DNA of 32,698 nucleotides from Candidatus Aminicenantota bacterium (GTDB lineage: Bacteria; Acidobacteriota; Aminicenantia; Aminicenantales; Aminicenantaceae). The notes beneath the pieces were generated by a model, which saw nothing but the letters and a program-made list of their open reading frames with translations, made no database searches and was not told where the DNA came from. Positions 10,099 to 17,510 of this stretch are shown here, in pieces; the first letter of the stretch is position 1, and every line of letters starts with the position of its first letter. The DNA is taken from the NCBI GenBank assembly GCA_030669305.1, contig DAOVDU010000015.1, forward strand, positions 1 to 32,698. Reading direction: 5' to 3'. The translations under genes and the position numbers were made by a program.

Positions 10099-10158
10099 TG
10101 TCACACTTTGTCACATTATGTCGCTCTTTGTCACATTATGTCACATCATGTCGCATTA
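10099..10158. repeat. 10-bp tandem array (TGTCACATTA)
   Basis: Six units of 10 bp in exact register, with variants TGTCACACTT, TGTCGCTCTT, TGTCACATCA and TGTCGCATTA. It begins about 22 bp upstream of the longest possible frame of the lipoprotein gene. It is the only decamer array in the window. Confidence 0.9.
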
Positions 10159-10267
10159 CTTTCGAATATAAATATCTATCTTGTTTGCCTCGTCTTTTTA
10201 ATCTATCCGCTCGACTCTGGCAATTATTTCCAAAAATTAGTATTGAGCCTTGAGTTATTGTCGTGTC

Positions 10268-10295
10268 ATTGCGAAGCGCGAAGCACTGTGGCAAT
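10268..10295. repeat. Covarying hairpin H2
   Basis: Outer stem ATTGC/GCAAT; inner AGCGC/GCACT with a single mispair compared with H1. It is followed 14 nt later by a second hairpin of the same family. Confidence 0.75.
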
Positions 10296-10309
10296 CTCAT
10301 CCCCGTGTC

Positions 10310-10339
10310 ATTGCGGGCTTTCGAAGAAAGCGTGGCAAT
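10310..10339. repeat. Covarying hairpin H3
   Basis: Outer stem ATTGC/GCAAT; inner GCTTTC/GAAAGC with loop GAA. TCTCATAAGTTCAG and the octamer palindrome follow, in the same order as at 8.2, 15.5 and 26.1 kb. Confidence 0.8.
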
Positions 10340-10346
10340 CTCATAA

Positions 10347-10434
10347 GTTCAGTTGATCAGTTAGTCGGTTAATCAGTTGGTCAGTTAAATATTTTAATTA
10401 AAATAACAGACTAACCGATTAACAGACTAACCGA
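10347..10434. repeat. Long octamer palindrome, copy 2
   Basis: Same arrangement as at 8271-8390: inverted octamer arms around the TTAAATATTTTAATTAAAATAA core. It sits just downstream of tRNA-Pro and upstream of the lipoprotein gene. Confidence 0.9.
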
Positions 10435-10492
10435 AATCAGTTTTTGGACTTTGAATTTTGAGAGTTGGCGGAATAGTCTGAAAAGACTGAAG

Positions 10493-10570
10493 TGGTCGGG
10501 GCGATGGGATTCGAACCCATGACCCCAGCGTCCCGAACGCTGTGCGCTGACCAGACTGCGCCACGCCCCG
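10493..10570 (-). tRNA. tRNA-Pro (anticodon CGG)
   Basis: Read on the minus strand, the acceptor stem is CGGGGCG/CGCCCCG with discriminator A at 10496 and an encoded CCA at 10495-10493. The D stem is GCGC/GCGC, the anticodon stem is CAGCG/CGCTG around TTCGGGA (anticodon CGG), and the T stem is ATGGG/CCCAT around TTCGAAT. This tRNA has a genomic CCA, while the tRNA-Met at 162 does not. Confidence 0.96.
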
Positions 10571-10584
10571 TTTATGAGCATTTA

Positions 10585-10613
10585 ATTATAGCGGTAAACT
10601 GGAAGTCAGTAAA
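10585..10613 (-). promoter_or_regulatory. Promoter of tRNA-Pro
   Basis: Minus-strand TTTACT, a 17-bp spacer, then a perfect TATAAT ending 14 nt before the tRNA 5' end. Confidence 0.7.
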
Positions 10614-10635
10614 GAGTGATACTTGCGATTTATTA

Positions 10636-10673
10636 ACTGACCAAACTGACTTAACGGTCTAAACGGACTAAAC
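10636..10673. repeat. 9-bp array after the DUF362 gene
   Basis: Four 9-bp units (ACTGACCAA, ACTGACTTA, ACGGTCTAA, ACGGACTAA) in exact register. It begins 3 nt past the TAA of the DUF362 gene and grades from octamer-like (ACTGAC) to nonamer-like (ACGGAC) sequence, linking those two repeat families. Confidence 0.85.
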
Positions 10674-10675
10674 TT

Positions 10676-11746
10676 TTATTCAATTTCGATCAATTCATAA
10701 TCCATGCTTCCCAATCCAATCTTCTCCCCATGCCTTAGCTGAACCGACCAATCCACATCGTTAGCATCTCTTAAGACATCTTTCCCACTCCTCTCGATCA
10801 CTAAATCTATAGAGGCTTTATCTACAGCTACAGGATCCAAGGAACCTATTATCCCAATATCATTTGCAATCATCACTCCTTCTTGGGACATACAGTCGCA
10901 ATCTTTTGTTATTTTGAGCAAGAATGTTATAAAGCCAATTTTTCCTTTAAATTTACTCCAAACGCTGTAGGCATACTCTGTCATTTTCTCCTGAACGCGG
11001 ATATTATCTCCATCCCAACGTAACTTTATGGCTCCGACATTGCAGACTACAAGACACTCGCCACAACCAATGCACTTCTCCTCTAGAATGAAAGCACTAT
11101 CATCTTTTTGAACTATCGCCTCAGCAGGGCAATAATCAAGGCAGATTGAACAGTTTTTACACAACTTGGGATTGATCCAGGGATTAACATTCGAATGCTG
11201 CTCGAGCTTTCCTGCCCTAGATGCACATCCCATCCCAAGATTTTTAATTGCTGAGCCAAAACCAGTGAGAATGTGACCCGTAAAATGGCTCAAGCATACG
11301 AGTATGTCTGAATTAACAAAAGCACTTGCAATTTTGGCTGATTTTATTCGCGGCAGATTAACAGGAATTTCATCCTCATCCCGACCAATAAGGCCATCTG
11401 CTATGAGAATAGGTATCCCTAGCACAGACTGAGTAAAACCATGCGCCATTGCAAGATGAAGATGATCAACGGAATTTGATCTGCTTCCTATGTAAAGAGT
11501 ATTACTATCTGTCATAAAGACACGAGATGTCTTTTTTTTTATTTGGTTTATAAGATTCAAAAGCCAAACGGGTTTGATGTAGCCATCGTTGCCCTTTTCA
11601 CCAAAATGGATCTTTAGAGCCACAAAGTAATCACTCTCAATTTTTCTATCTAACCCAAGTTTAAGGAAGAGCTTTTCTGTCTTTTTTGCCAGGATATTAT
11701 CGTTTTCTTCCTTGGAGGCAGGAATAAAATAAACTTTACTGGACAT
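10676..11746 (-). CDS. DUF362 protein with two [4Fe-4S] clusters
   Basis: This 356-residue cytoplasmic protein is made of a DUF362 domain (about 1-180, with VALKIHFGEKG, FMTDSNTLY and the NSDILVCLSHFTGH segment) and a bacterial ferredoxin domain (about 190-240). The ferredoxin part has two CxxCxxCxxxC motifs: C196, C199, C202, C206 and C225, C228, C231, C235. The DUF362 role is unknown; the clusters imply electron transfer. It lies 17 nt downstream of the aminotransferase gene on the same strand, so the two are almost certainly co-transcribed. No other redox partner is adjacent. A nonamer array begins 3 nt after its stop. Confidence 0.9.
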   Translation of the reverse strand: MSSKVYFIPASKEENDNILAKKTEKLFLKLGLDRKIESDYFVALKIHFGEKGNDGYIKPVWLLNLINQIKKKTSRVFMTDSNTLYIGSRSNSVDHLHLAMAHGFTQSVLGIPILIADGLIGRDEDEIPVNLPRIKSAKIASAFVNSDILVCLSHFTGHILTGFGSAIKNLGMGCASRAGKLEQHSNVNPWINPKLCKNCSICLDYCPAEAIVQKDDSAFILEEKCIGCGECLVVCNVGAIKLRWDGDNIRVQEKMTEYAYSVWSKFKGKIGFITFLLKITKDCDCMSQEGVMIANDIGIIGSLDPVAVDKASIDLVIERSGKDVLRDANDVDWSVQLRHGEKIGLGSMDYELIEIE

Positions 11747-11763
11747 TTCTTTTCAAGACTTTA

Positions 11764-12915
11764 TTAAGCCTGCTCCTCTAAAATGGCTCTAGCAGCAGAA
11801 ATCCCTGATTTAGATTCAAATTTATATCCCAAGGAAGAGAGAGTCTTCTCCAAAGCCTCAAGGGCAAAGTAAATTTGAGCAATGGACAAATTCCCCATGT
11901 GTCCCATCCGGAAAACTTTGCCTGCCGTCTCCCCTAACCCTCCGGTCACAACAACTCCATTTTCATAGAATGTGCTCCGGAATGATTTATCTTCGACTCC
12001 CTCAGGGTAATATACAACTGAAAGAGTATCAGCCAAGAACGGCTCTTGCGTGAAAAAGGAAAATCCAAGTTCTGCTAATGCTGCTCTTATGGCCTTAGCA
12101 GTAAGTGTATGGCGCAGGAAGCGTTTTTCCACGCCCTCTTCAAGGATTATTTTTGTGCCCTCGTTAAAGGATCTTATTTCATTCACACATGGAGTAGAAA
12201 AATATTTTGACGGGTCCTTCATAATAGGCAGCCATTTTAAAAGATCTGAATAGTAGGCAGCAATTGATTTCATGCTTTTTCTTTTTTCCATTGCCTTCTC
12301 CGAGACAACTAAAATCGACAGGCCTGGGGGAACGCCAAAACACTTCTGCGCCGCTGTTAAGATCACATCTATTCCCCAATCGTCCATCCGCTCTTCTATC
12401 CCTCCAGTAGCACAAACTCCATCGACGATGAAGAGTTTGTCGCGAGTCTTTAAAACTTCGGCATAATCTTTGACAGGAGCACTAGCACCTGTAGCCGTAT
12501 CCACATGGGTTGAAACAACAGCCTCATATTTAGTTTTAGAGAGTTTCTCCTCAAGATCCTCTGGGAGTACTGCCTTTCCCCATGGGCTCTGAATAACATC
12601 ACAGCTCAGGTCAAAACTTTGAGCAATCTGAGCCATCCTCTGCCCAAAATATCCTTGAGAAAGGACCAAAAACTTTTCTCCTCTCTCCACCGTGTTGAGA
12701 AGGGCCATTTCCATGGCCAATGTTCCTGCTCCTGCGATAATGAAAGGCTCTCCGCTTTCGCAAAAGACTATTTTCTTTAAATTAGACAACGCCTCCTTTA
12801 ATTCAGCCACAAGCATTGGACTCACATGGGAAACTGTCGGAAGAGCAAGAGTGCTTATAATACGAGGATGAACAGGAGTCGGCCCAGGTATCAATAGCAA
12901 TTTTTCATGTTGCAT
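11764..12915 (-). CDS. Class V aminotransferase (serine-pyruvate / alanine-glyoxylate type)
   Basis: PLP enzyme of the COG0075 group, 383 residues. It begins with the family signature LLIPGPTPVHP and carries the Schiff-base lysine K191 in LTAAQKCFGVPPG, preceded by FIVDGVCATGG. The C-terminal part includes VVVTGGLGETAGKVFRMGHMGN. The family moves amino groups between alanine, serine or related donors and glyoxylate or pyruvate; the specific pair cannot be read from sequence. The ATG start has GGAG 8 nt upstream (AGAGGAGAATAG). AT-rich DNA about 40-60 nt upstream contains TTGATT and TATAGA at 16-bp spacing, a possible promoter. It is the first gene of the operon with the DUF362 protein. Confidence 0.92.
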   Translation of the reverse strand: MQHEKLLLIPGPTPVHPRIISTLALPTVSHVSPMLVAELKEALSNLKKIVFCESGEPFIIAGAGTLAMEMALLNTVERGEKFLVLSQGYFGQRMAQIAQSFDLSCDVIQSPWGKAVLPEDLEEKLSKTKYEAVVSTHVDTATGASAPVKDYAEVLKTRDKLFIVDGVCATGGIEERMDDWGIDVILTAAQKCFGVPPGLSILVVSEKAMEKRKSMKSIAAYYSDLLKWLPIMKDPSKYFSTPCVNEIRSFNEGTKIILEEGVEKRFLRHTLTAKAIRAALAELGFSFFTQEPFLADTLSVVYYPEGVEDKSFRSTFYENGVVVTGGLGETAGKVFRMGHMGNLSIAQIYFALEALEKTLSSLGYKFESKSGISAARAILEEQA

Positions 12916-13142
12916 CTATTCTCCTCTAAATTAATTGTAATAAGAAGATACTAATCTATATCTATAATCTTATATAAATCAAGTCAAATCTCAAACCTTG
13001 TGAATAGTAAGAAGTAAGGGGTGAGGAGTAAGAAACTCAAAGCTCAAAGCTGATTTCGGTTAATCTGTTAATCATCTCTCTGTCTCCCACTCTCCCCCTC
13101 TCACAGTCGTTCCTTTTATAAAGAAAACATGACGGCCTAAAC
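12916..13142. other. 227-bp spacer with short repeats
   Basis: Holds the AT-rich promoter region of the aminotransferase, a CTCAAAG/GCTGATTTCGGTTAATC segment in the orientation opposite to the tail of the octamer palindrome, and a pyrimidine tract made of CTCCCACTC-like units (about 13075-13105). That tract recurs at 32205-32240 and, inverted, at about 16338-16372. No gene seen. Confidence 0.75.
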
Positions 13143-15245
13143 TTATTCAATTATCTTATAATTCACACCTTCATATCTGACTATTATATTTACTGCTACA
13201 GAAAGATATTTCGCGATTCCAGGTTTTTCGGAAAGCAATCGAAAATATTGCTCTGAATTGAATAAAATCTCTTTTACGGCACTTCCTTCTTCATAATCGC
13301 TGTCTGCCCAGAAACCGTTTTTGAGATAAAAAGTCTTATCCTCTTTATATTTTATCATCTGAGACTCAACTCGAACAGCTTGTTCTTCTGCCTTAAATCT
13401 CTGTGTTGCCTTGGCAATTTTCACAGCACCTACACCTGTCACCTTTCCCTCGGCAAAAGCTCGAGTCGCTTCAGGCGCGGCCGCATCATGGGCATGTCTT
13501 TCTTTTTCAGTTACTAGAAACGATGTATAAGGTGTCACAATTCCAAATTTTAGTCCAAGTTTTTTCACCTCATCGACAAGTTCTCTCTTTGAGCCATGAA
13601 AGCGAATCTCTTCGAGAAGATAGCCAATTCTTCTTGCCGCCCAAAGCCGCGGTAGAAAATTATATGATTTCTCTATTCCCAATTTTTGATTTTTGAGAAC
13701 AAAGCTCCGCTCTTTTTTCCCCACTTTCCCTGAAAGAGTAACTGTCACAGGACCTTCGCCTTTATGCCTTCCTATCTGTAATAACTGAGAGCCTTTAAAT
13801 AGATCAGGAAGCATTCTTGGATAAGTATCTTTTACTTTTATGCCCGTAAAATCGATCTCAATATCAGAGAGAAGAGGCGATGATATTTTTTCATAATAAC
13901 TTGAGATTGCAACTTCAAGGTTGTCGTTTTCACTGACATATACAGAAGTCCCGCGGTTTTCAGACGAAATCCTGTCCAGAAGTTCAGTATTGACATCATT
14001 TCCAACACCAAAGACAAATACCCGTGATTTGAGCTTATTGGCACCTATGATATTCTTCAATATTTTTGCTGTGCCAGTTATTCCAACCGTTGGAAGGCCA
14101 TCGGTGAGAAAAAGAATATAACTAGGCCTTTCTCCAACCTCTATCATCTTTAATGCTTGAATAAGTGCATCATTTATATTTGTTCCTCCAGAATCCTCTA
14201 TTTCATCAACGAAAAAGAGAGCTTTTTTTATGTTCTCTGAATTGGCCGGTACTATCTCAGAAGCAAATACATCAACTCCATCATCAAAATCAACAATTGA
14301 AAACTTATCTTTCTCATCTAAATGATTTATAACAAAACGAACAGCCTCTTTAGCCTGCCTTATTTTTCTCCCGCTCATACTCCCGGAGCTGTCAAGAACA
14401 AAAATTAGATTCTTGTTAATGATTTTTTCTTTTCTACTCACATAAGAGGGAGAAGCCAGGAGCATAAAATACCCATCCTCTGGCCCTTCCCAGCTCATGA
14501 AGGAAAGACCTATATCATCTTGGGAAAGAGAATAGTAAAGAATAAAGTCTTTATCTGGTTTAATATTTGCTGCCTCAAAGCTAACACGAGCTTTACCCTT
14601 TTCTTCCTTTCTTATAGACACCTTATGGGATGACGAGTAAATATTTGAAATGGGAACTTTAGAGTTAATCTTTGCCGTTATAGAGACTTCCTTAATAGGA
14701 TGAAAGGAAAATCTTTCTGTATTTAAAGGATAAATGTATCGGACAAGATTTTGCTCTGCTTTTAAAATTTCTGTGTAGGAAAGCTTGATTCTCTTTTCTC
14801 CTCTAGCAGGAATAGGATATACCCTGGCTCGAAACATGTTTCGGCCTATGTATTCGAGAAGCGCAGGGTCTTTAAGCCTCCGCACAATATCTTCATAGAT
14901 TCGGCGGGCTTGGTCTTTGTCAAGGATTTCTCCTTCGATTTTTCTCTCTCCAATATACATCGAGAATTCTGAAATAGCAGCTTTTTCTGGTAGAGGAAAA
15001 ATAAAAATTCCTTCAATATCCCTGTTGTGATTGTTGATAAAAACCTGGTCAATAGAAGTTTTGGCCACTTGATTTATTATGTCGACATTTACCCGGTGGT
15101 ATTTTACAGTTAAGGGCGGAATTTTCTCTCCTGGTTTAGGCTTTGGAATAATGAATCCATCTGCGAAGAGATTTGCTCCGATAAGACAGAAAAGCGTAAA
15201 GAAAATGATTAAAAAAAATGTTTTTAATTGAAAACTGTTTTTCAT
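13143..15245 (-). CDS. Secreted VIT + von Willebrand A domain protein
   Basis: The 700-residue protein has an N-terminal signal peptide with probable cleavage after NLFA (residue 28). A VIT domain (about 40-165) follows, with FIFPLPEKAAISEFSMYIG and the DQARRIYEDIVRR segment. A VWA domain (about 278-455) has a complete MIDAS: DSSGS at 285-289, Thr355 in GGTN, and Asp382 in TDG. The C-terminal region (about 460-700) is beta-rich then helical and has no family I recognise. The layout resembles inter-alpha-trypsin-inhibitor-like proteins of bacteria, which act in the periplasm or on the surface; the ligand is unknown. GAGGAGG lies 7 nt before the ATG, and a TATAAT sits at 15317-15322. It is a single gene. 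Confidence 0.9.
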   Translation of the reverse strand: MKNSFQLKTFFLIIFFTLFCLIGANLFADGFIIPKPKPGEKIPPLTVKYHRVNVDIINQVAKTSIDQVFINNHNRDIEGIFIFPLPEKAAISEFSMYIGERKIEGEILDKDQARRIYEDIVRRLKDPALLEYIGRNMFRARVYPIPARGEKRIKLSYTEILKAEQNLVRYIYPLNTERFSFHPIKEVSITAKINSKVPISNIYSSSHKVSIRKEEKGKARVSFEAANIKPDKDFILYYSLSQDDIGLSFMSWEGPEDGYFMLLASPSYVSRKEKIINKNLIFVLDSSGSMSGRKIRQAKEAVRFVINHLDEKDKFSIVDFDDGVDVFASEIVPANSENIKKALFFVDEIEDSGGTNINDALIQALKMIEVGERPSYILFLTDGLPTVGITGTAKILKNIIGANKLKSRVFVFGVGNDVNTELLDRISSENRGTSVYVSENDNLEVAISSYYEKISSPLLSDIEIDFTGIKVKDTYPRMLPDLFKGSQLLQIGRHKGEGPVTVTLSGKVGKKERSFVLKNQKLGIEKSYNFLPRLWAARRIGYLLEEIRFHGSKRELVDEVKKLGLKFGIVTPYTSFLVTEKERHAHDAAAPEATRAFAEGKVTGVGAVKIAKATQRFKAEEQAVRVESQMIKYKEDKTFYLKNGFWADSDYEEGSAVKEILFNSEQYFRLLSEKPGIAKYLSVAVNIIVRYEGVNYKIIE

Positions 15246-15394
15246 AGCTTGCCTCCTCAGACTTACTGTTATCTTTCCTTCATGAATTTAAACTTTTTTT
15301 TCTCCAAGAAAGTTTCATTATATCTATATACAATTTTCTTTACAGTTTATTCCATACGCCGTTAATTTAAAAGCAAAGTACGTAAGACAACATG

Positions 15395-15430
15395 CATGGC
15401 AAGCCAATGCCCTAATGGGCAGGCAAGACA
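15395..15430. repeat. GTCTTGCC-type repeat, partial copy
   Basis: GGCAAG words flank a TGCCCTAATGGGCA hairpin, in the same orientation as the copy at 8160-8213 but without the CGCTTCGCT spacer. Confidence 0.75.
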
Positions 15431-15436
15431 CAAACT

Positions 15437-15481
15437 CGTCTATTCCGTCTATTCCGTCTGCTCCGTTTTGTCCGTTGTGTC
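15437..15481. repeat. 9-bp tandem array (CGTCTATTC)
   Basis: Five exact-register units: CGTCTATTC twice, then CGTCTGCTC, CGTTTTGTC and CGTTGTGTC. The last unit runs without a gap into the ATTGC of hairpin H4, so the two are parts of one composite. Confidence 0.9.
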
Positions 15482-15511
15482 ATTGCTAGCTTCCGAAGGA
15501 AGCGTGGCAAT
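15482..15511. repeat. Covarying hairpin H4
   Basis: Outer stem ATTGC/GCAAT; inner GCTTCC/GGAAGC with loop GAA. Same flanks as H1, H3 and H6. Confidence 0.8.
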
Positions 15512-15518
15512 CCCATAA

Positions 15519-15613
15519 GTTCAGTTGGTCAGTTAGTCGGTTAATCAGTTGGCCAGTTAAATATTTTAATTAAAATAACAGACTAACCGATTAACAGACT
15601 AACAGACTAACCG
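15519..15613. repeat. Long octamer palindrome, copy 3
   Basis: Inverted octamer arms around the AT core. The GCTTTGAGTTCTTCATTCCTC tail that follows is also found at about 8411-8432, and here it contains the last two codons and stop of the HAD gene. Confidence 0.9.
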
Positions 15614-15631
15614 AAATCAGCTTTGAGTTCT

Positions 15632-16222
15632 TCATTCCTCTGTTTCAAGAATTTGCTTTATCCTTTCTTTAAGATCTATTACGGTTTTGAAGATTTCTGC
15701 CTGAGTCGAAGAAAAATTCTTTTTATCTTCGTTCAGAATAAAAATTTTTGTGATTCCTGCCTCATCTGCAGCCTTAATATCAAAATGGGAATCTCCAACC
15801 ACACAGCATTCCTCTTTTTTCAGGTTCAGTTTTTTCAGGATAAAAAGAAGAGGAGCTCCAGAAGGCTTCCATAGACCTTTTTCTCGAGACAGCACATAAT
15901 CAAATTCCAGATTAAATTTATTTAAAATAAAGGAAACGTTTCTTTGCGAGTTGTTCGTCGCCAGTGCCTTTTTTATTCCCTCTTCTTTTAAAAAATCCAG
16001 AAGTTCCTGCATGCCATCTTTTAAAACAGCTTTTAGGGTTGCTTCATTTTCAAGCTTTTCCAACACTTTCCATTTCTCGGACCTCTCCGGTTCTTCAAGG
16101 CTCTGTATGAAAGTAAGTATAGGCTTTCCCTGAGTCATCAATTCCTCTTTTATTTGCTTCCAGTCATAAGGGACTTCAACCACAGTACCATCCATATCAA
16201 AGACTATACCTTTAAGTTTCAT
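15632..16222 (-). CDS. HAD-superfamily phosphatase (phosphoglycolate phosphatase-like)
   Basis: A 196-residue hydrolase. Motif I is FDMDGTV with nucleophile D9 and acid D11. The motif II region is ALATNN, motif III is the Lys in KPSGAPL, and motif IV is VVGDSHFDIKAA. A helical cap occupies about 20-80. It would dephosphorylate a small phosphometabolite; the substrate cannot be told. I place the start at the ATG at 16222, since AAGGAAG lies 5 nt upstream; an in-frame ATG nine codons earlier has no such site. The last two codons and TGA lie within a sequence (GAGGAATGAAGAACTC on the minus strand) that recurs near 8.4 kb as repeat. Confidence 0.88.
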   Translation of the reverse strand: MKLKGIVFDMDGTVVEVPYDWKQIKEELMTQGKPILTFIQSLEEPERSEKWKVLEKLENEATLKAVLKDGMQELLDFLKEEGIKKALATNNSQRNVSFILNKFNLEFDYVLSREKGLWKPSGAPLLFILKKLNLKKEECCVVGDSHFDIKAADEAGITKIFILNEDKKNFSSTQAEIFKTVIDLKERIKQILETEE

Positions 16223-16414
16223 AAAAACTTCCTTATCGCAATATCGCAATACAATTCATTTTGCTTGACTCTTCCAACTCCAAATAACGGCCTCCCTTGT
16301 TTATTCTACTCTATAGCACACATATTTTCTATTTAAAAGGAGCGACTGGGAGAGGGGGAGATAGGGAGACGAGTAACAGACTAACTGAAATCAGTTTTGA
16401 ATTTATTTTTTCTA

Positions 16415-16443
16415 TTGCTTCTTATTTTTTGTTTTGTTATAAT
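16415..16443 (+). promoter_or_regulatory. Promoter of the small membrane protein
   Basis: TTGCTT, a 17-bp spacer and a perfect TATAAT. The transcript would start near 16450, about 38 nt ahead of the ATG, and includes an AGGGAGGTG ribosome binding site. Confidence 0.7.
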
Positions 16444-16487
16444 TCGCCTCTAAAAATTTTTAATCCTTAATAAAGGGAGGTGTTCCC

Positions 16488-16772
16488 ATGTGGAAAGTTT
16501 TGGCTATCCTAGGAGGATTAGTAGCGATGGCCGGCGGTGTTATTCTAGTCATCTTCGTCTGGCTCCGTGAATTTTATGAGCTTATTTTTGGATGCATTCC
16601 CCCAATCCTATTCTTAGGTGGATTGATAGCGCTCATTGCAGGAATCAGCAGCATCAAGGATGCAGCAAGAACAAAAAAGCTTGAAGAAGAAACAAAGGAA
16701 GAAGAAGCTAAAGAAAAAACAAAGGAAGAAGAAGCTAAAGAAGAAATAAAGGAAGAAGAACCTAAAGAATAA
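16488..16772 (+). CDS. Small two-TM membrane protein with acidic/basic repeat tail
   Basis: This 94-residue protein has two membrane segments (about 5-26 and 32-54). They are followed by a highly charged tail of three 9-residue repeats, T/I-K-E-E-E-A/P-K-E-K/E (from residue 69), encoded by a 27-bp imperfect tandem repeat. The tail should form a helix on the cytoplasmic side if the N-terminus is inside. AGGGAGGTG lies 7 nt before the ATG, a strong ribosome binding site, and a good promoter precedes it, so this is a real expressed gene. No family recognised; function unknown. Confidence 0.78.
   Translation: MWKVLAILGGLVAMAGGVILVIFVWLREFYELIFGCIPPILFLGGLIALIAGISSIKDAARTKKLEEETKEEEAKEKTKEEEAKEEIKEEEPKE
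16692..16769 (+). repeat. 27-bp coding tandem repeat
   Basis: Three in-frame copies of about 27 bp (last slightly short) encode the KEEEAKE tail of the small membrane protein. Copy number may vary by slippage. Confidence 0.8.
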
Positions 16773-16870
16773 TACTTCGCATCTATCTGGTTTTCTGGTT
16801 TATAGAACATTTCTTGTCTGTGCAGCTTTTCTTGCCCATATTTGAAAGAAAGTAACACAATTTTATCAGA

Positions 16871-16936
16871 TAAGTAAGTTAATCAGTTGGTCAGTTAAAT
16901 ATTTTAATTAAAATAACAGACTAACAGACTAACTGA
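16871..16936. repeat. Octamer palindrome, short copy
   Basis: Same core and arms as the long copies but with fewer octamers per arm. It lacks the covarying hairpin on its left. It lies in the convergent gap between the small membrane protein and the ribbon-helix-helix gene. Confidence 0.85.
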
Positions 16937-17007
16937 AATCAGCTTTGAGTTTTATGTTTTGTGTCTTGTTTTGTCTTGCCTATATTCATAAATCAAACAA
17001 ACCAGTA

Positions 17008-17397
17008 TTAGTTTGTTTTTTTATTTACTTCTTCAGAAACGATATATCTCAGCTCATTTTTTATTTTATCAATTTTTTCTAATTTACCGGAAATTTTAGA
17101 GAAAAGAGATTCCTGGCTTTTTATTCCTTCCTGGATGAGAAAAGCGGCGCTCTCTGAACGGCTTTTAAAAAGGCCTGCTTCGACTAACATGCTCAGTTTT
17201 TTGTTGCTATCATCGTTGACCCTGATTGTCAGCACTGTGTTTCTGGAGGCAAGCGCTTTATCAATAACTTTCTTGATTGACTCTGCAGTTTTGGCAGCGA
17301 ACTTTTCTACATGATTACCTAGTTCATCAAGAGTGCTTTTGCGCTTTTTTTCTTTTTTGTCGGAATCAGTGTCCTTTTTTGTTTTTTTGTTTTTCAT
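17008..17397 (-). CDS. Ribbon-helix-helix-like DNA-binding regulator
   Basis: A 129-residue protein with a very basic, Lys-rich N-terminal tail (1-22). A predicted helix comes next (about 24-50), then an RHH-like core: strand VLTIRV (55-60), helix (62-75) and helix starting at SRSESAAFLIQEGI (79-92). A C-terminal coiled-coil-like helix follows. RHH proteins dimerise through the strand, which sits in the DNA major groove, and often repress their own genes. GGAGG lies 8 nt before the ATG. A 27-bp palindrome overlaps the -10 of a promoter with a perfect TTGACA, which fits autorepression. No toxin gene lies on either side. The RHH assignment is by pattern and is not a certain family match. Confidence 0.7.
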   Translation of the reverse strand: MKNKKTKKDTDSDKKEKKRKSTLDELGNHVEKFAAKTAESIKKVIDKALASRNTVLTIRVNDDSNKKLSMLVEAGLFKSRSESAAFLIQEGIKSQESLFSKISGKLEKIDKIKNELRYIVSEEVNKKTN

Positions 17398-17411
17398 AAT
17401 TATCGCCTCCT

Positions 17412-17438
17412 GTAATTCGTAATTTAATTACAAATTAC
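17412..17438. promoter_or_regulatory. Operator-like palindrome upstream of the RHH gene
   Basis: Two 13-bp arms, GTAATTCGTAATT and AATTACAAATTAC, flank a single T, with one mismatch between the arms. Each arm contains two GTAATT-like half-sites, the layout expected for tandem RHH dimers. The -10 element of the RHH promoter lies inside it. Confidence 0.65.
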
Positions 17439-17460
17439 CATATTACAAACATCATGTCAA
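17432..17460 (-). promoter_or_regulatory. Promoter of the RHH gene
   Basis: On the minus strand: a perfect TTGACA (17460-17455), a 17-bp spacer and a weak -10 TAATTT (17437-17432) within the operator palindrome. Confidence 0.55.
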
Positions 17461-17510
17461 GGAAATGATCAAATAATATAATTAGCCGGTTCTCCATTTC
17501 GTTCTTTTTT

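Larger units (their letters stand above)
10077..10492. other. Gene-free 416-bp spacer of repeats
   Basis: Contains a 10-bp tandem array (10099-10158), an unremarkable AT-rich segment to about 10260, two covarying hairpins in tandem (10268-10339), the octamer palindrome (10347-10434) and a short tail up to the tRNA-Pro 3' end. An open frame at 10087-10356 is repeat-derived and rejected as a gene. Confidence 0.85.
15246..15631. other. Gene-free 386-bp spacer of repeats
   Basis: Contains the leader and a possible promoter of the VIT/VWA gene (TATAAT at 15317-15322 read on the minus strand, weak -35), about 50 bp of unremarkable AT-rich DNA, a GTCTTGCC-type repeat (15395-15430), a 9-bp array (15437-15481), hairpin H4 (15482-15511), an octamer palindrome (15519-15613) and a tail that runs into the 3' end of the HAD gene. 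Confidence 0.85.

Noticed and set aside
10087-10356. Open frame of 89 codons on the plus strand
   Set aside because: Encodes the decamer array and the two hairpins; repetitive and without a ribosome binding site.
16488-17397. Toxin-antitoxin pair (small membrane protein plus RHH protein)
   Set aside because: The two genes are convergent, separated by a repeat, and each has its own promoter, unlike an antitoxin-toxin operon.
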